Assembly (NCBI RefSeq): GCF_905480005.1
Contig: NZ_CAJQOO010000040.1
Location: forward strand, 1 to 55,572
Reading direction: 5' to 3'
Source: an uncultured Maricaulis sp.
Lineage (GTDB): Bacteria; Pseudomonadota; Alphaproteobacteria; Caulobacterales; Maricaulaceae
DNA: 55,572 bases
The notes under the pieces were generated by a model. That model had not been told where the DNA came from, did not search any database, and saw only the letters and a program-made list of their open reading frames with translations. A program made the position numbers and the translations under genes. Positions 23,871 to 32,835 of this stretch are shown here, in pieces (position 1 is the first letter of the stretch; every line of letters starts with the position of its first letter).

Positions 23871-26053
23871 ATGCCACCCATTCCGGTCTCGCCGCCGCCA
23901 GCGGTGCGGACCCGCAAGCCTTTGTTCGCCGCAGTGAGGGGCTCTGCGAGCTTGACCTGATGGTGCGCGGGGCGACCTGCGCCGGGTGTATCGCGCGGAT
24001 CGAAGGCGGGTTGCGCGAGGATGATCGCGTCCAGCAGGCGCGGCTCAACCTGTCGACCGGGCGCCTGGCCCTGGCCTGGCGCGGCGATCCGGCGATGGCA
24101 GCCGATTATGTCGGCAAGCTCGGCCGTCTCGGCTATCCGGCCACGCCCTACGAACCCGAGAGCGAGGCTGATCCCAATCGCGAGGAGGAGAAGCGTCTCC
24201 TGCGTGCGATGGCGGTGGCCGGCTTTGCCATGATGAATGTCATGTTGTTGTCGATCTCGGTCTGGTCCGGCGGACTGGAGATGAGCGAGACCATGCAGGC
24301 GCTCATGCACCGGATATCGGCTCTCATCGTCCTGCCCGCTGCCGCCTTTGCCGGTCAGCCCTTTTTCCGTTCGGCCGTGCGGGCTCTGCGGGTCGGTCAT
24401 GTCAATATGGATGTGCCGATTTCGCTGGCGGTCCTGCTCGCCTGCGGCCTGTCGGTCTGGGAAACATTCATCGGTCACGGCCAGACCTATTACGACGCCG
24501 CGGTCATGCTGCTCTTCTTCCTGCTCATCGGCCGCTTTCTCGACATGCGACTGCGCGCGCGTGCGGGAGAAGCCGCACGGGGTCTGGCCGCCATGCAGGC
24601 GGCGACGGCAAACCTGCTCGATGCGGATGGGCATATCCGGGCCATTCCGGCCCGAGACGTAAAGGCCGGCGACCGCCTGGTCCTGGCCGCCGGCGACCGG
24701 GTTCCCGTTGATGCCCGCATCCTGGAAGGCGAGGGCGCGCTGGACGGTTCTCTGGTCACCGGAGAAACCGCGCCGGTGACCGCCAAGCCCGGTCTCGACG
24801 TCTGGTCGGGCATGCTCAATCTTGATGGCAAGCTGGTGCTTGAAGCGCGAGCGGATCGCGACAATTCCCTGCTCGCCGAGATTACCCGTCTCGTTGAAGC
24901 GGGCGAACAGGCTCGCTCGCGCTATGTGCGTCTCGCTGATCGCGCGGCCCGCCTCTATGTGCCGGTCGTGCACGGGCTGGCGGCGTTGACCGTGATCGGT
25001 TGGCTGCTGATCGGCGGTGAGGTGCGTCCGGCAATCATCAATGCCATCGCTGTCCTGATCATCACCTGCCCCTGTGCGCTGGGGCTGGCGGTTCCAGCGG
25101 TACAGGTCGTGGCGTCAGGACGGCTCTATCGCGAAGGCGTGCTGGTCAAGTCCGGAGATGCGCTGGAACGCCTCGCCGGGGCAGACACCATTGTCTTCGA
25201 CAAGACCGGGACGCTGACAGAGGGGCGTCCACGACTGGTCGATGCGGACGGATTGCCGGCAGGCGCGCTCGAGGCCGCGGCCCGGCTGGCCCGCACCAGT
25301 CGCCACCCGCTTTCGCGCGCGATTGCCGACGCTGCGGGCATGGGGGAGGCGGCTGCCGATGTCAGGGAAATCCCCGGCGGCGGACTGGAAGCCAGGGTGG
25401 AGGGTCAGCGAGTGCGTTTCGGCGCGGCCCGCTGGCTGGGCGTTGATGCCGCCAGCGATCCGCATACTGAATCCTGGCTGGTCATTGGAGACGAGGCGCC
25501 GGTCCGCTTCTGTTTCGAGGATCGTCTGCGCGAGGATGCAGCGGACGTGATCGCGGCGCTCAAGGCGCGCGATTGCCGAATTCATCTCCTGTCGGGAGAC
25601 CGGACCGGGCCGGTGGAGGCCGTCGCCGCCGCGCTCGGCATTGATGGCTGGCAGGCCGAGATGCAGCCCCAGGACAAGATCGCGCGCCTGGAAGACCTGA
25701 AGGCGGCAGGCGGTACCATTGCCATGGTCGGTGACGGGATCAATGACGCCCCGGCCCTGGCCGCCGCGCACGTCTCGATCTCGCTGGCCTCGGCCGCCGA
25801 AGTCTCCCAGGCCGCTGCCGATTTCGTGCTGCAGGGCGATCGTCTTGCGGCCAGTGTCGTGGCGCTGGACGTGTCCCGCGGTGCCAAGCGGCGCGTGCTC
25901 GAGAATTTCGGTCTGGCCGCCGCCTATAACGCCATCGCCGTTCCGATGGCCGTGGCCGGTCTGGTCACGCCCCTGATCGCGGCCATCGCGATGTCGGCCT
26001 CGTCCATCCTGGTCACGTTGAACGCGCTGAGACTGGCGCGGGGAGGCCGCTGA
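23858..26053 (+). CDS. ccoI: Copper-translocating P-type ATPase CcoI
   Basis: 731 residues. N-terminal heavy-metal domain with CAGC (41-44), six to eight transmembrane helices, the intramembrane metal site CPCALG, phosphorylation motif DKTGTLTEG and hinge GDGINDAP. Position between ccoH and ccoS identifies it as CcoI, which exports Cu(I) for the CuB site of CcoN, not a general copper-efflux CopA. It overlaps ccoS by one base. Confidence 0.96.
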   Translation: MAALDATHSGLAAASGADPQAFVRRSEGLCELDLMVRGATCAGCIARIEGGLREDDRVQQARLNLSTGRLALAWRGDPAMAADYVGKLGRLGYPATPYEPESEADPNREEEKRLLRAMAVAGFAMMNVMLLSISVWSGGLEMSETMQALMHRISALIVLPAAAFAGQPFFRSAVRALRVGHVNMDVPISLAVLLACGLSVWETFIGHGQTYYDAAVMLLFFLLIGRFLDMRLRARAGEAARGLAAMQAATANLLDADGHIRAIPARDVKAGDRLVLAAGDRVPVDARILEGEGALDGSLVTGETAPVTAKPGLDVWSGMLNLDGKLVLEARADRDNSLLAEITRLVEAGEQARSRYVRLADRAARLYVPVVHGLAALTVIGWLLIGGEVRPAIINAIAVLIITCPCALGLAVPAVQVVASGRLYREGVLVKSGDALERLAGADTIVFDKTGTLTEGRPRLVDADGLPAGALEAAARLARTSRHPLSRAIADAAGMGEAAADVREIPGGGLEARVEGQRVRFGAARWLGVDAASDPHTESWLVIGDEAPVRFCFEDRLREDAADVIAALKARDCRIHLLSGDRTGPVEAVAAALGIDGWQAEMQPQDKIARLEDLKAAGGTIAMVGDGINDAPALAAAHVSISLASAAEVSQAAADFVLQGDRLAASVVALDVSRGAKRRVLENFGLAAAYNAIAVPMAVAGLVTPLIAAIAMSASSILVTLNALRLARGGR

Positions 26054-26229
26054 TGACAGCCCTCATCTGGCTCATCCCGGTCGCGCTCATCATGGGCGCG
26101 CTCGGCCTTGCGGGCTTCCTGTGGAGCCTGCGCAGTGGCCAGTTCGACGACATGGATGGGGCTGCCCATCGCATCCTGATGGATGATGACCAACCGCTCC
26201 CCGGCAATGATGAGAGCCCGGACGACTGA
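26053..26229 (+). CDS. ccoS: cbb3 oxidase maturation protein CcoS
   Basis: 58 residues. One transmembrane helix (LIWLIPVALIMGALGLAGFL) followed by the CcoS signature LRSGQFDDMDGAAHRIL and an acidic tail. Required for cofactor insertion into cbb3 oxidase. The ATG shares its A with the TGA of ccoI (26051-26053). Last gene of the ccoGHIS unit, convergent with the next gene. Confidence 0.93.
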   Translation: MTALIWLIPVALIMGALGLAGFLWSLRSGQFDDMDGAAHRILMDDDQPLPGNDESPDD

Positions 26230-26247
26230 GGTCAGCCGGTGAGTGGA

Positions 26248-27000
26248 TCAGCCCTCTTCCTTCGGCATGAAGTCGCGATAGGCGTGCCAGGTGGCCAGCG
26301 CGATCCACGGGAAGGCAACAGCCAGGCCGACCCCGAAGACGGCGATTCCGGCGCCGATGATGAAGGCGATCAGCCAGGCCCAGGTGAACATCACGAAGGG
26401 CTGTTTCAAAACCGCATTGAAGCTGGTGGCGAGCGCCGTGATGGCGTCGACATCGCGATCCACCAGCAGCGGGAAGGCGATCACGGAAATCGCAAAGGAA
26501 AGCGTGGCCAGCACGCCGCCGAAGACGGTTCCGACAGCCAGCAGTGTCAGTCCGGATCCATCGGTGAAGAGGAAGTTGAGAAAGGCGCTGGGTTCCAGTG
26601 GCGCAAAAGGCGCCAGCACGACCAGCAGGATTTGCGCGACGCGCATCCAGATCATCAAGAGCAGGCCGAGCAGAATGCTCAGGAAGCCGATTTGCGCGAT
26701 GCGCTGGGGAAAGCGGGAAATGATCACCCGAAAGCGCGGAATCTCGCCCTTCTCGAAGGCCCGGCTGACCTGGTAGATCCCGACTGCCAGCGCCGGTCCA
26801 ACAAGCGCGAAACCGCTTAGCGCCACGGGAATGGTGGAACTCATTCCCACAGCCACCAGTCCGAAGACGAATAGCGCGCCGATGGCCACGAAGATGGCGC
26901 CATAGGCGAGACAGACACCGGGCGCCATGCGGAAATCATTCCATCCGGCGCGCAGCCATTGCCAGGGCGCATCACGCCTGACGGTTCGAAGTGGCATCAT
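26248..27000 (-). CDS. DUF2189 family membrane protein
   Basis: 250 residues with about six transmembrane helices. WQWLRAGWNDFRMAPGVCLAYG at the N-terminus, PALAVGIYQVSRAFEKGE, and a C-terminal TWHAYRDFMP fit DUF2189, a polytopic family often found beside cytochrome oxidase genes. Role unknown. The start is the first of two tandem ATGs, with GGGGAG upstream. It converges on ccoS with an 18-bp gap. Confidence 0.82.
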   Translation of the reverse strand: MMPLRTVRRDAPWQWLRAGWNDFRMAPGVCLAYGAIFVAIGALFVFGLVAVGMSSTIPVALSGFALVGPALAVGIYQVSRAFEKGEIPRFRVIISRFPQRIAQIGFLSILLGLLLMIWMRVAQILLVVLAPFAPLEPSAFLNFLFTDGSGLTLLAVGTVFGGVLATLSFAISVIAFPLLVDRDVDAITALATSFNAVLKQPFVMFTWAWLIAFIIGAGIAVFGVGLAVAFPWIALATWHAYRDFMPKEEG

Positions 27001-27128
27001 CTTGCTCTCCCCCAGGCATCTTAGCGGCCCGATTGAATTAGGCTTTGCGTCATTACGCCACACTTTTTCTATGGCTTTCCAGCCTTTCCCGCAGTGGCCC
27101 GGTCGAGTGGGCCATGGCAAGGAGGGGT

Positions 27129-27842
27129 ATGACCGCGAACCTGCTTTCCCAATTGAGTCTCGCCGGCGGGCTTCTCGCCGGTCTGGCCTCCAGCCTGCAC
27201 TGTGTCGGGATGTGTGGCGGGATAGCCTCCAGCCTCACCCTGACCCTCGCGCCCGGAGCCGGGCCGATGGCGCGGGCTCGGACCCTGATGCTGGCCCAGG
27301 CCGGACGTGTTCTTGCCTATGTGATCGCCGGCTCCGTGCTCGCGGCTCTCGGCTCGCAGGTCTATTTCGGCTTTGACCGATCCGTCGCCCATGTCGTTTT
27401 GCGTTGGGCGGGCGCGCTGGTCCTGGTTTATATCGGCCTGTCGGTGATCGGCTGGGCTCCGTCACTGGCCGGGCTGGATCGGCTCGGACACGGCGTCCAG
27501 CGCGTCATCCATCAGCGGTTCGGGGGCGGGTTCAGCGCCACGACGCCGGTGCTGGCAGGGCTGGTCTGGGGGCTTTTGCCCTGCGGTATGGTCTATGCGG
27601 CGCTCTTCTATGCCCTGTTATCGGCCAATCCGGTCTCGGGCGGTCTGATCATGCTGGGCTTTGGCCTGGGAACGCTCCCCGCCGTCACCGCCGCGGCCTT
27701 TGGCGTGTCGCGATTTGTTGATTTCGCGCAGTCGCCGCGCAGCCGATTCGCGATCGGCGCCGCCATCATCGCCCTCGGTTTTGCGTCCGCCGCACTGCCC
27801 TGGCGCGCGATCGCGGCCTTTTGCGGAATCCCGCTCGATTGA
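27129..27842 (+). CDS. Sulfite exporter TauE/SafE-like (DsbD_2-type) membrane protein
   Basis: 237 residues and six helices. Near the N-terminus is SLHCVGMCGG, and GLLPCGMVYAAL lies in the second half; the paired Cys-containing helices are typical of the DsbD_2/UreH-like family found next to cco genes and thought to act in metal or redox delivery during oxidase maturation. Start chosen at the ATG behind GGAGGGG. A 7-bp hairpin (TCAGGCA-CTGA-TGCCTGA) lies 7 bp after the stop, without a T run. Confidence 0.85.
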   Translation: MTANLLSQLSLAGGLLAGLASSLHCVGMCGGIASSLTLTLAPGAGPMARARTLMLAQAGRVLAYVIAGSVLAALGSQVYFGFDRSVAHVVLRWAGALVLVYIGLSVIGWAPSLAGLDRLGHGVQRVIHQRFGGGFSATTPVLAGLVWGLLPCGMVYAALFYALLSANPVSGGLIMLGFGLGTLPAVTAAAFGVSRFVDFAQSPRSRFAIGAAIIALGFASAALPWRAIAAFCGIPLD

Positions 27843-27967
27843 CCACAGTCAGGCACTGATGCCTGAAGGCCGCGCAGGGGCCAGAAAGCTCAATGTTTCG
27901 GTTGCTTTATAGGTGCTTTCTGGCTGGCCCTGTCGTAAGGTCCCGGGGTGTCGACAGGGGAGAGGGC

Positions 27968-30900
27968 ATGATGGGGAAATGGTCAGCAAAATGGTTGGTC
28001 GGCGCATTGGCGCTGGCTGTCGCGGCCTGTTCGGGCGGGTCCGAGGACGAGATTGCAGGACCGGAACTGGCCAGTCGTGAGGCCGCGGCACCGCGCGCCG
28101 AGACCGGAACACCCAGCCAGTTTGCCTTCCTGCGCTATTCCGTCGGCGTTGATGGCGATGCCCCGAGCCTGTGTCTGGGCTTCACCCACCCGCTCGACCC
28201 CGACGCTGATTATTCGCCCTATGTCGCGATCTCCCCGGACCGGCCTATTGCCCTCGATGCTGACGGCCAGACCCTGTGCGTTGGCGGGCTTGGTTTCGGC
28301 GAGGACCAGACCCTCACCCTTCGCGCCGGATTCCCGGCCGCCAATGGGGATGGCCTCCTGGTCGATGAAGATGTGGTCGTCGATTTCGGCGACCGACCGG
28401 CCTATGTCGGCATTGCTGGTGATGGCGTCATCCTGCCGCGTCTCGATGCCGACGGGCTCGCGATCGAGACCGTCAATGTCGACAGTGTCGATGTCACCCT
28501 GCGCCGGATCAATGACCGGGCCCTCGCATTCCGCTCGATCACTTCGGGCGCCAATATTGCGGCTGGCGATTACTACTGGTCCGGCCAGGAAGAGAACCCG
28601 GACGCGGTCGGCGAGATCATCTGGCGCGGCGAAATGGACACGGCCGGCCTGCTCAATACGCCGGTCACGACCGTCTTTCCGCTTGCCGAGACAATCGGCA
28701 CACTGACCCCGGGCGCCTATCACATCACGGTGGTCGACGCGGCGCTCGCCGATGATGACGTGCGTCAGCCGGCGCGCGCCAATCGCTGGCTGGTGATTAC
28801 CGATCTGGCCCTGACCGCCTATCGCGGCGCCGACGGCGTCGATTTCATGGTGCGCTCTTTGCAGACCGCGCGTCCGGTCGAGGATGTGCGTGTGGAACTC
28901 GTCGCGCGCTCCAATGAAGTCCTCGCCTCGGTCGTGACCGATGCCAGCGGGCGGGCCCGATTCGACGGGCCTTTGACCCGCGGCGAGGGTGCCATGGCGC
29001 CGCGCCTGCTCACGGCTTACGGACCGGACAATGATTTCGCCGTGCTCGATTTCCAGCGCAATCCGGTCGACCTCTCCGGTCTCGATACGGCTGGTCGCCA
29101 GCGCCCGGACGGGGCGGATGGCTTCGTCTATCTCGACCGCGGTATCTATCGACCTGGCGAGACGGTTCATGTCTCCGCCCTGGTGCGCGATATCGAGGCG
29201 CGGGCCATCAGCGACCGTCCCGTCGAACTGACGGTTTTCGGACCCAATGGCATTGAATCCGCCAATATCCGTTTCCCCGAGGCGGCGGCAGCGGGCGCCG
29301 TCAGCTGGAGCTGGGATGTGCCGCGCACCGCGGCGCGCGGTGAGTGGCGGATTGTCGCCGAAATGGATGGTTTTGGCCGCGTCGGCCAGGTCCGTTTCTC
29401 GGTCGAGGACTTCGTGCCGCAGCGCGTTGGACTGGAGCTGGATGCCGATGACGAAACCCCGGTTCGTGCCGGCGAAACCCGCGACATTGATGCGCGTGTG
29501 CGCTTTCTCTATGGCGCCCCTGGCGCCGGTCTCGTGGTGGAAGGGCGGGTGCGGATCGAGACCGACCCCGCTCCATTCCCCGACCATGCGGATTTCAGCT
29601 TCGGTCGCCCTGACGAACCCTTCCGAGAATTCACGCGCGATCTCGCCGACACCGTTGCCGATGGTGCCGGGCGTGCGGTCCAGACCATCGAGCTGGGCGA
29701 TGCCGGTCGCGATGCCAGCCAGCCCCTGCGTCTCCGGGCGGTGATCTCGGCCATCGAACCGGGCGGACGTCCGGTCGCCGATGATGTTCGCATTCCCTAT
29801 CGTCCGGCCGACCTTTATCTCGGCCTGCGCCCGCAATTCGACGGGCGGGCCCAGCGCAATAGCGAGACCGCGATTGATGTGGTCGCGCTCGGGGCGGACG
29901 GTGGCGCGCTCGAAACCTTGCTGAACTGGCAGCTGGTCCGTATCGACTGGAATTACGACTGGTACCGCGTCGATAATGGTCGCTGGCAGTGGCGCCGCAC
30001 GCGCGAGGTCGTCGCGATTGAACAGGGCGTGGTCACCACCGGCGCTGATGGTCTGGCCGAGATCGGCATTCGTGCGCTCGACTGGGGCAGTTATCGTCTC
30101 GTCGTTGAAGCGGCGGACGCCGGCCAGAGCGCCTCCACCGACTTCTGGGTCGGCTGGGGTGCCAATGCCGAAGAGGGCAGTGAGGCGCCGGACCGGATTG
30201 CCTTGTCCATTCCCGATCAGGCGACCGCCGTGCGCGACACTGTCACGCTGAGTCTGCTGCCGCCCTATGCCGGCGAGGCCGAGATCGTGATTGCGAGCGA
30301 CCGGGTCATCGAGACGCGATCGCTGACCATTCCGGAAGGCGGCACGGAAGTCAGTTTCACCGTCACCGAGGCGTGGGGCGCCGGGGCCTATGCCATGGTC
30401 TCGCTCTTCACCCCACGCCATCCGGTTGATCAACCGGTACCGCGCCGGGCGGTCGGGATTGCCTATCTGCCGGTCGATACCGGCGAGCGGACATTCGACA
30501 TCGCGCTGGATGCGCCGGAGCGGATTGAGCCGCGCCAGAGCCTGGATCTCGGCGTGACGCTTGAGGGGCCGATGCGAGGCGGCGCCTGGGTGACGGTTGC
30601 GGCCGTGGATGAGGGTATTCTCGCCCTGACCCGTTTTGCCTCACCCGATCCGGTGGACTGGTTCTTCGGTCAGTCGGCGCTGGATGTGGATCTTTATGAC
30701 GACTACGGACGCCTGCTCGACCCGAACCAGGGCGCCGCGGCGGCGGTTCGCTCGGGCGGTGACCAGATAGGCGGTGCCGGTCTGACCGTCGTCCCGACAC
30801 AGACGGTCGCGCTGTTCAGCGGTCCGGTCGAGGTGGACCGCAATGGACGGGCGACGATCGCGCTGGACATCCCCGACTTCAATGGCGAGCTGCGCCTGAT

Positions 30901-32833
30901 GGCGGTCGCCTGGAGCGAGACCGGTGTCGGCGCGGAGAGCCGGCCGCTTACCGTACGTGACGACGTCCCGGCCGAGCTCATCCTGCCGCGCTTCCTGGCG
31001 CCAGGCGATGTCTCGACGGCGACTTTGACCATCGACAATGTCGACGGCGCCGCCGGGACCTATGAAGCGGTTATCGAGGCCGAAGGATCGGCTGTGGCGT
31101 CAATCTCGGATGCGGTGGAACTGGCCAGCGGCGAGCGTGTCGATCGACGTTATCCGTTGAGCGGTGAGGATGCCGGCATCGGCTCGGTGGGTCTGGCTGT
31201 GACCGGACCGGACGCATTCACCGCCGCCCGCAGCTACCCGATCGAGGTGAGAACCGCCTGGTTGCCATCGTCCAGTGTCAATCGCGGCCGCTTGCTGCCG
31301 GGAGAGAGCTGGACCCTGAGTGCCGAGGCACTGGCGGCCTATCTGCCGGGGAATTCGGCTGTGACGCTCAGCTTTTCGCCGACCCCGCTCGACGAGACGG
31401 CCCTGCTGAGCTCGCTCTCACGCTACCCCTATGGCTGTACCGAGCAGATCACCAGTCGGGCCCTGCCGCTTCTGATGGCCGACCCGCTTGCCCGGGCTGC
31501 GGCACTGGACGGTGTCGATGGCAGCCGCGCGATCATCCAGGAGGCGATTGCCACCTTGCTCAACCGGCAGGCCAATGACGGCGCGATCGGTCTGTGGCGG
31601 ATCGGGGATCGCGATGCGCGGTCCTGGGTCGGGGCCTATGCGGTTGATTTCCTGTCGCGCGCCCAGGAGGCCGGTTACACCGTCCCTGACGCGGCGCTGG
31701 AGCGTGCCTATCGCGTACTCGAACATATCGCGGCGCAGGAAGCCTGGCGCGCGAGCGGCTATTCAACCCGCATCTATAGCTGGCGTGGCCAGACCGATAC
31801 GGCCGAACGCCTGTCCGACCGCAGCGCGGCCTATGCGCTCTACGTGCTCGCCCGGGCCGGTCGGGTCGATCGCTCACGCCTGCGCTACATGCATGATGAA
31901 CGGCTTGATCAGATCAGCAGCCCGCTGGCGCGGGCTCAACTCGGCGCGGCCCTCTATCTGATCGGTGACCGGGCCCGCTCGCGCAGCGCCTTTGACGCGG
32001 CCGAAGCAGCCCTGGGCTATGAGAATCGCGGCGATTGGTACCAGTCTGCCCGCCGGGACCTTGCGGCGGTCGTCGCCTATGCCGCAGAGGCCGGTGATGC
32101 CGAGCGTGTCGCCCGCCTGGCCGAGCGCCTTGTCTCGGACCTGCCCGAGCCGGCGCGTCTGACAACGCAGGAGAAAGCCTTTCTCCTGATGGCCGCGCAG
32201 GGCTTGTCCGGTGGCGCTGATGCGCTGTCCGTCGAGGGGCCGCTCAGCCATCCCGAAGGCGGACGCCCGGTCTTCGAGGTGACGCCGGACATGCTGGATG
32301 AGCCATTGACCTTCACGGCGTCCGGCGAGGGGCCGGTCTGGGTCACCCAGCTGGCTCATGGTGAAACCCGCATGGCGCCGGATGAGGCGTCGGAAGGTGT
32401 TTCCGTACAGAAGCGTGTTCTCGGGCTTGATGGCAGCGCGGTGGATCTGGAAGCGCTGGTCCAGGGCGACCGCCTGATGATCGACATCACGGTGATGCCG
32501 CACGAGCAGCGTCTGATTCCGGCCATCCTGGTGGATCTTCTGCCGCCGGGTTTCGAGATCGAAGCCGAGATCTCCCGCGGTGATGCCGGGCCTCGCGGTC
32601 CTTACCGCTGGCTGGGCGAGATCTTCACGCCCTCCATGAGCGAGGTCCGCGATGACCGCTATGCGGCGGCGATGGATCTGACCAATGCCCGTCCGCGGCG
32701 TCTGGCCTATATCGTCCGCGCTGTGACCCCGGGAGAATACACCCTGCCCGGCGTCGCGGTGGAAGACATGTATCGCCATGATGTCTTTGCGCGCTCGGAG
32801 ACGCGCCGCATCGTGATCGCTCCGCGCGACTGA
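27968..32833 (+). CDS. Bacterial alpha-2-macroglobulin, thioester lipoprotein
   Basis: 1621 residues, the usual length. A lipoprotein signal with lipobox AVAAC (Cys21) places it in the periplasm, probably membrane-anchored. The MG2-type segment FVYLDRGIYRPGETVHVSAL is clear, as is an intact thioester motif CTEQ (Cys1157) in YPYGCTEQITSRALPLL. It traps and disables proteases entering the periplasm. pbpC follows after two bases, the same pairing as yfhM-pbpC in E. coli, where the pair is proposed to guard and repair a breached cell wall. Start by GGGGAGAGG before the ATG. Confidence 0.95.
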   Translation: MMGKWSAKWLVGALALAVAACSGGSEDEIAGPELASREAAAPRAETGTPSQFAFLRYSVGVDGDAPSLCLGFTHPLDPDADYSPYVAISPDRPIALDADGQTLCVGGLGFGEDQTLTLRAGFPAANGDGLLVDEDVVVDFGDRPAYVGIAGDGVILPRLDADGLAIETVNVDSVDVTLRRINDRALAFRSITSGANIAAGDYYWSGQEENPDAVGEIIWRGEMDTAGLLNTPVTTVFPLAETIGTLTPGAYHITVVDAALADDDVRQPARANRWLVITDLALTAYRGADGVDFMVRSLQTARPVEDVRVELVARSNEVLASVVTDASGRARFDGPLTRGEGAMAPRLLTAYGPDNDFAVLDFQRNPVDLSGLDTAGRQRPDGADGFVYLDRGIYRPGETVHVSALVRDIEARAISDRPVELTVFGPNGIESANIRFPEAAAAGAVSWSWDVPRTAARGEWRIVAEMDGFGRVGQVRFSVEDFVPQRVGLELDADDETPVRAGETRDIDARVRFLYGAPGAGLVVEGRVRIETDPAPFPDHADFSFGRPDEPFREFTRDLADTVADGAGRAVQTIELGDAGRDASQPLRLRAVISAIEPGGRPVADDVRIPYRPADLYLGLRPQFDGRAQRNSETAIDVVALGADGGALETLLNWQLVRIDWNYDWYRVDNGRWQWRRTREVVAIEQGVVTTGADGLAEIGIRALDWGSYRLVVEAADAGQSASTDFWVGWGANAEEGSEAPDRIALSIPDQATAVRDTVTLSLLPPYAGEAEIVIASDRVIETRSLTIPEGGTEVSFTVTEAWGAGAYAMVSLFTPRHPVDQPVPRRAVGIAYLPVDTGERTFDIALDAPERIEPRQSLDLGVTLEGPMRGGAWVTVAAVDEGILALTRFASPDPVDWFFGQSALDVDLYDDYGRLLDPNQGAAAAVRSGGDQIGGAGLTVVPTQTVALFSGPVEVDRNGRATIALDIPDFNGELRLMAVAWSETGVGAESRPLTVRDDVPAELILPRFLAPGDVSTATLTIDNVDGAAGTYEAVIEAEGSAVASISDAVELASGERVDRRYPLSGEDAGIGSVGLAVTGPDAFTAARSYPIEVRTAWLPSSSVNRGRLLPGESWTLSAEALAAYLPGNSAVTLSFSPTPLDETALLSSLSRYPYGCTEQITSRALPLLMADPLARAAALDGVDGSRAIIQEAIATLLNRQANDGAIGLWRIGDRDARSWVGAYAVDFLSRAQEAGYTVPDAALERAYRVLEHIAAQEAWRASGYSTRIYSWRGQTDTAERLSDRSAAYALYVLARAGRVDRSRLRYMHDERLDQISSPLARAQLGAALYLIGDRARSRSAFDAAEAALGYENRGDWYQSARRDLAAVVAYAAEAGDAERVARLAERLVSDLPEPARLTTQEKAFLLMAAQGLSGGADALSVEGPLSHPEGGRPVFEVTPDMLDEPLTFTASGEGPVWVTQLAHGETRMAPDEASEGVSVQKRVLGLDGSAVDLEALVQGDRLMIDITVMPHEQRLIPAILVDLLPPGFEIEAEISRGDAGPRGPYRWLGEIFTPSMSEVRDDRYAAAMDLTNARPRRLAYIVRAVTPGEYTLPGVAVEDMYRHDVFARSETRRIVIAPRD

Positions 32834-32835
32834 TC

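Noticed and set aside
27983-30433. Minus-strand open frame of about 816 codons opposite the alpha-2-macroglobulin gene
   Set aside because: Antisense shadow. The plus-strand protein has a lipobox, MG domains and a thioester motif; the opposite frame has none.
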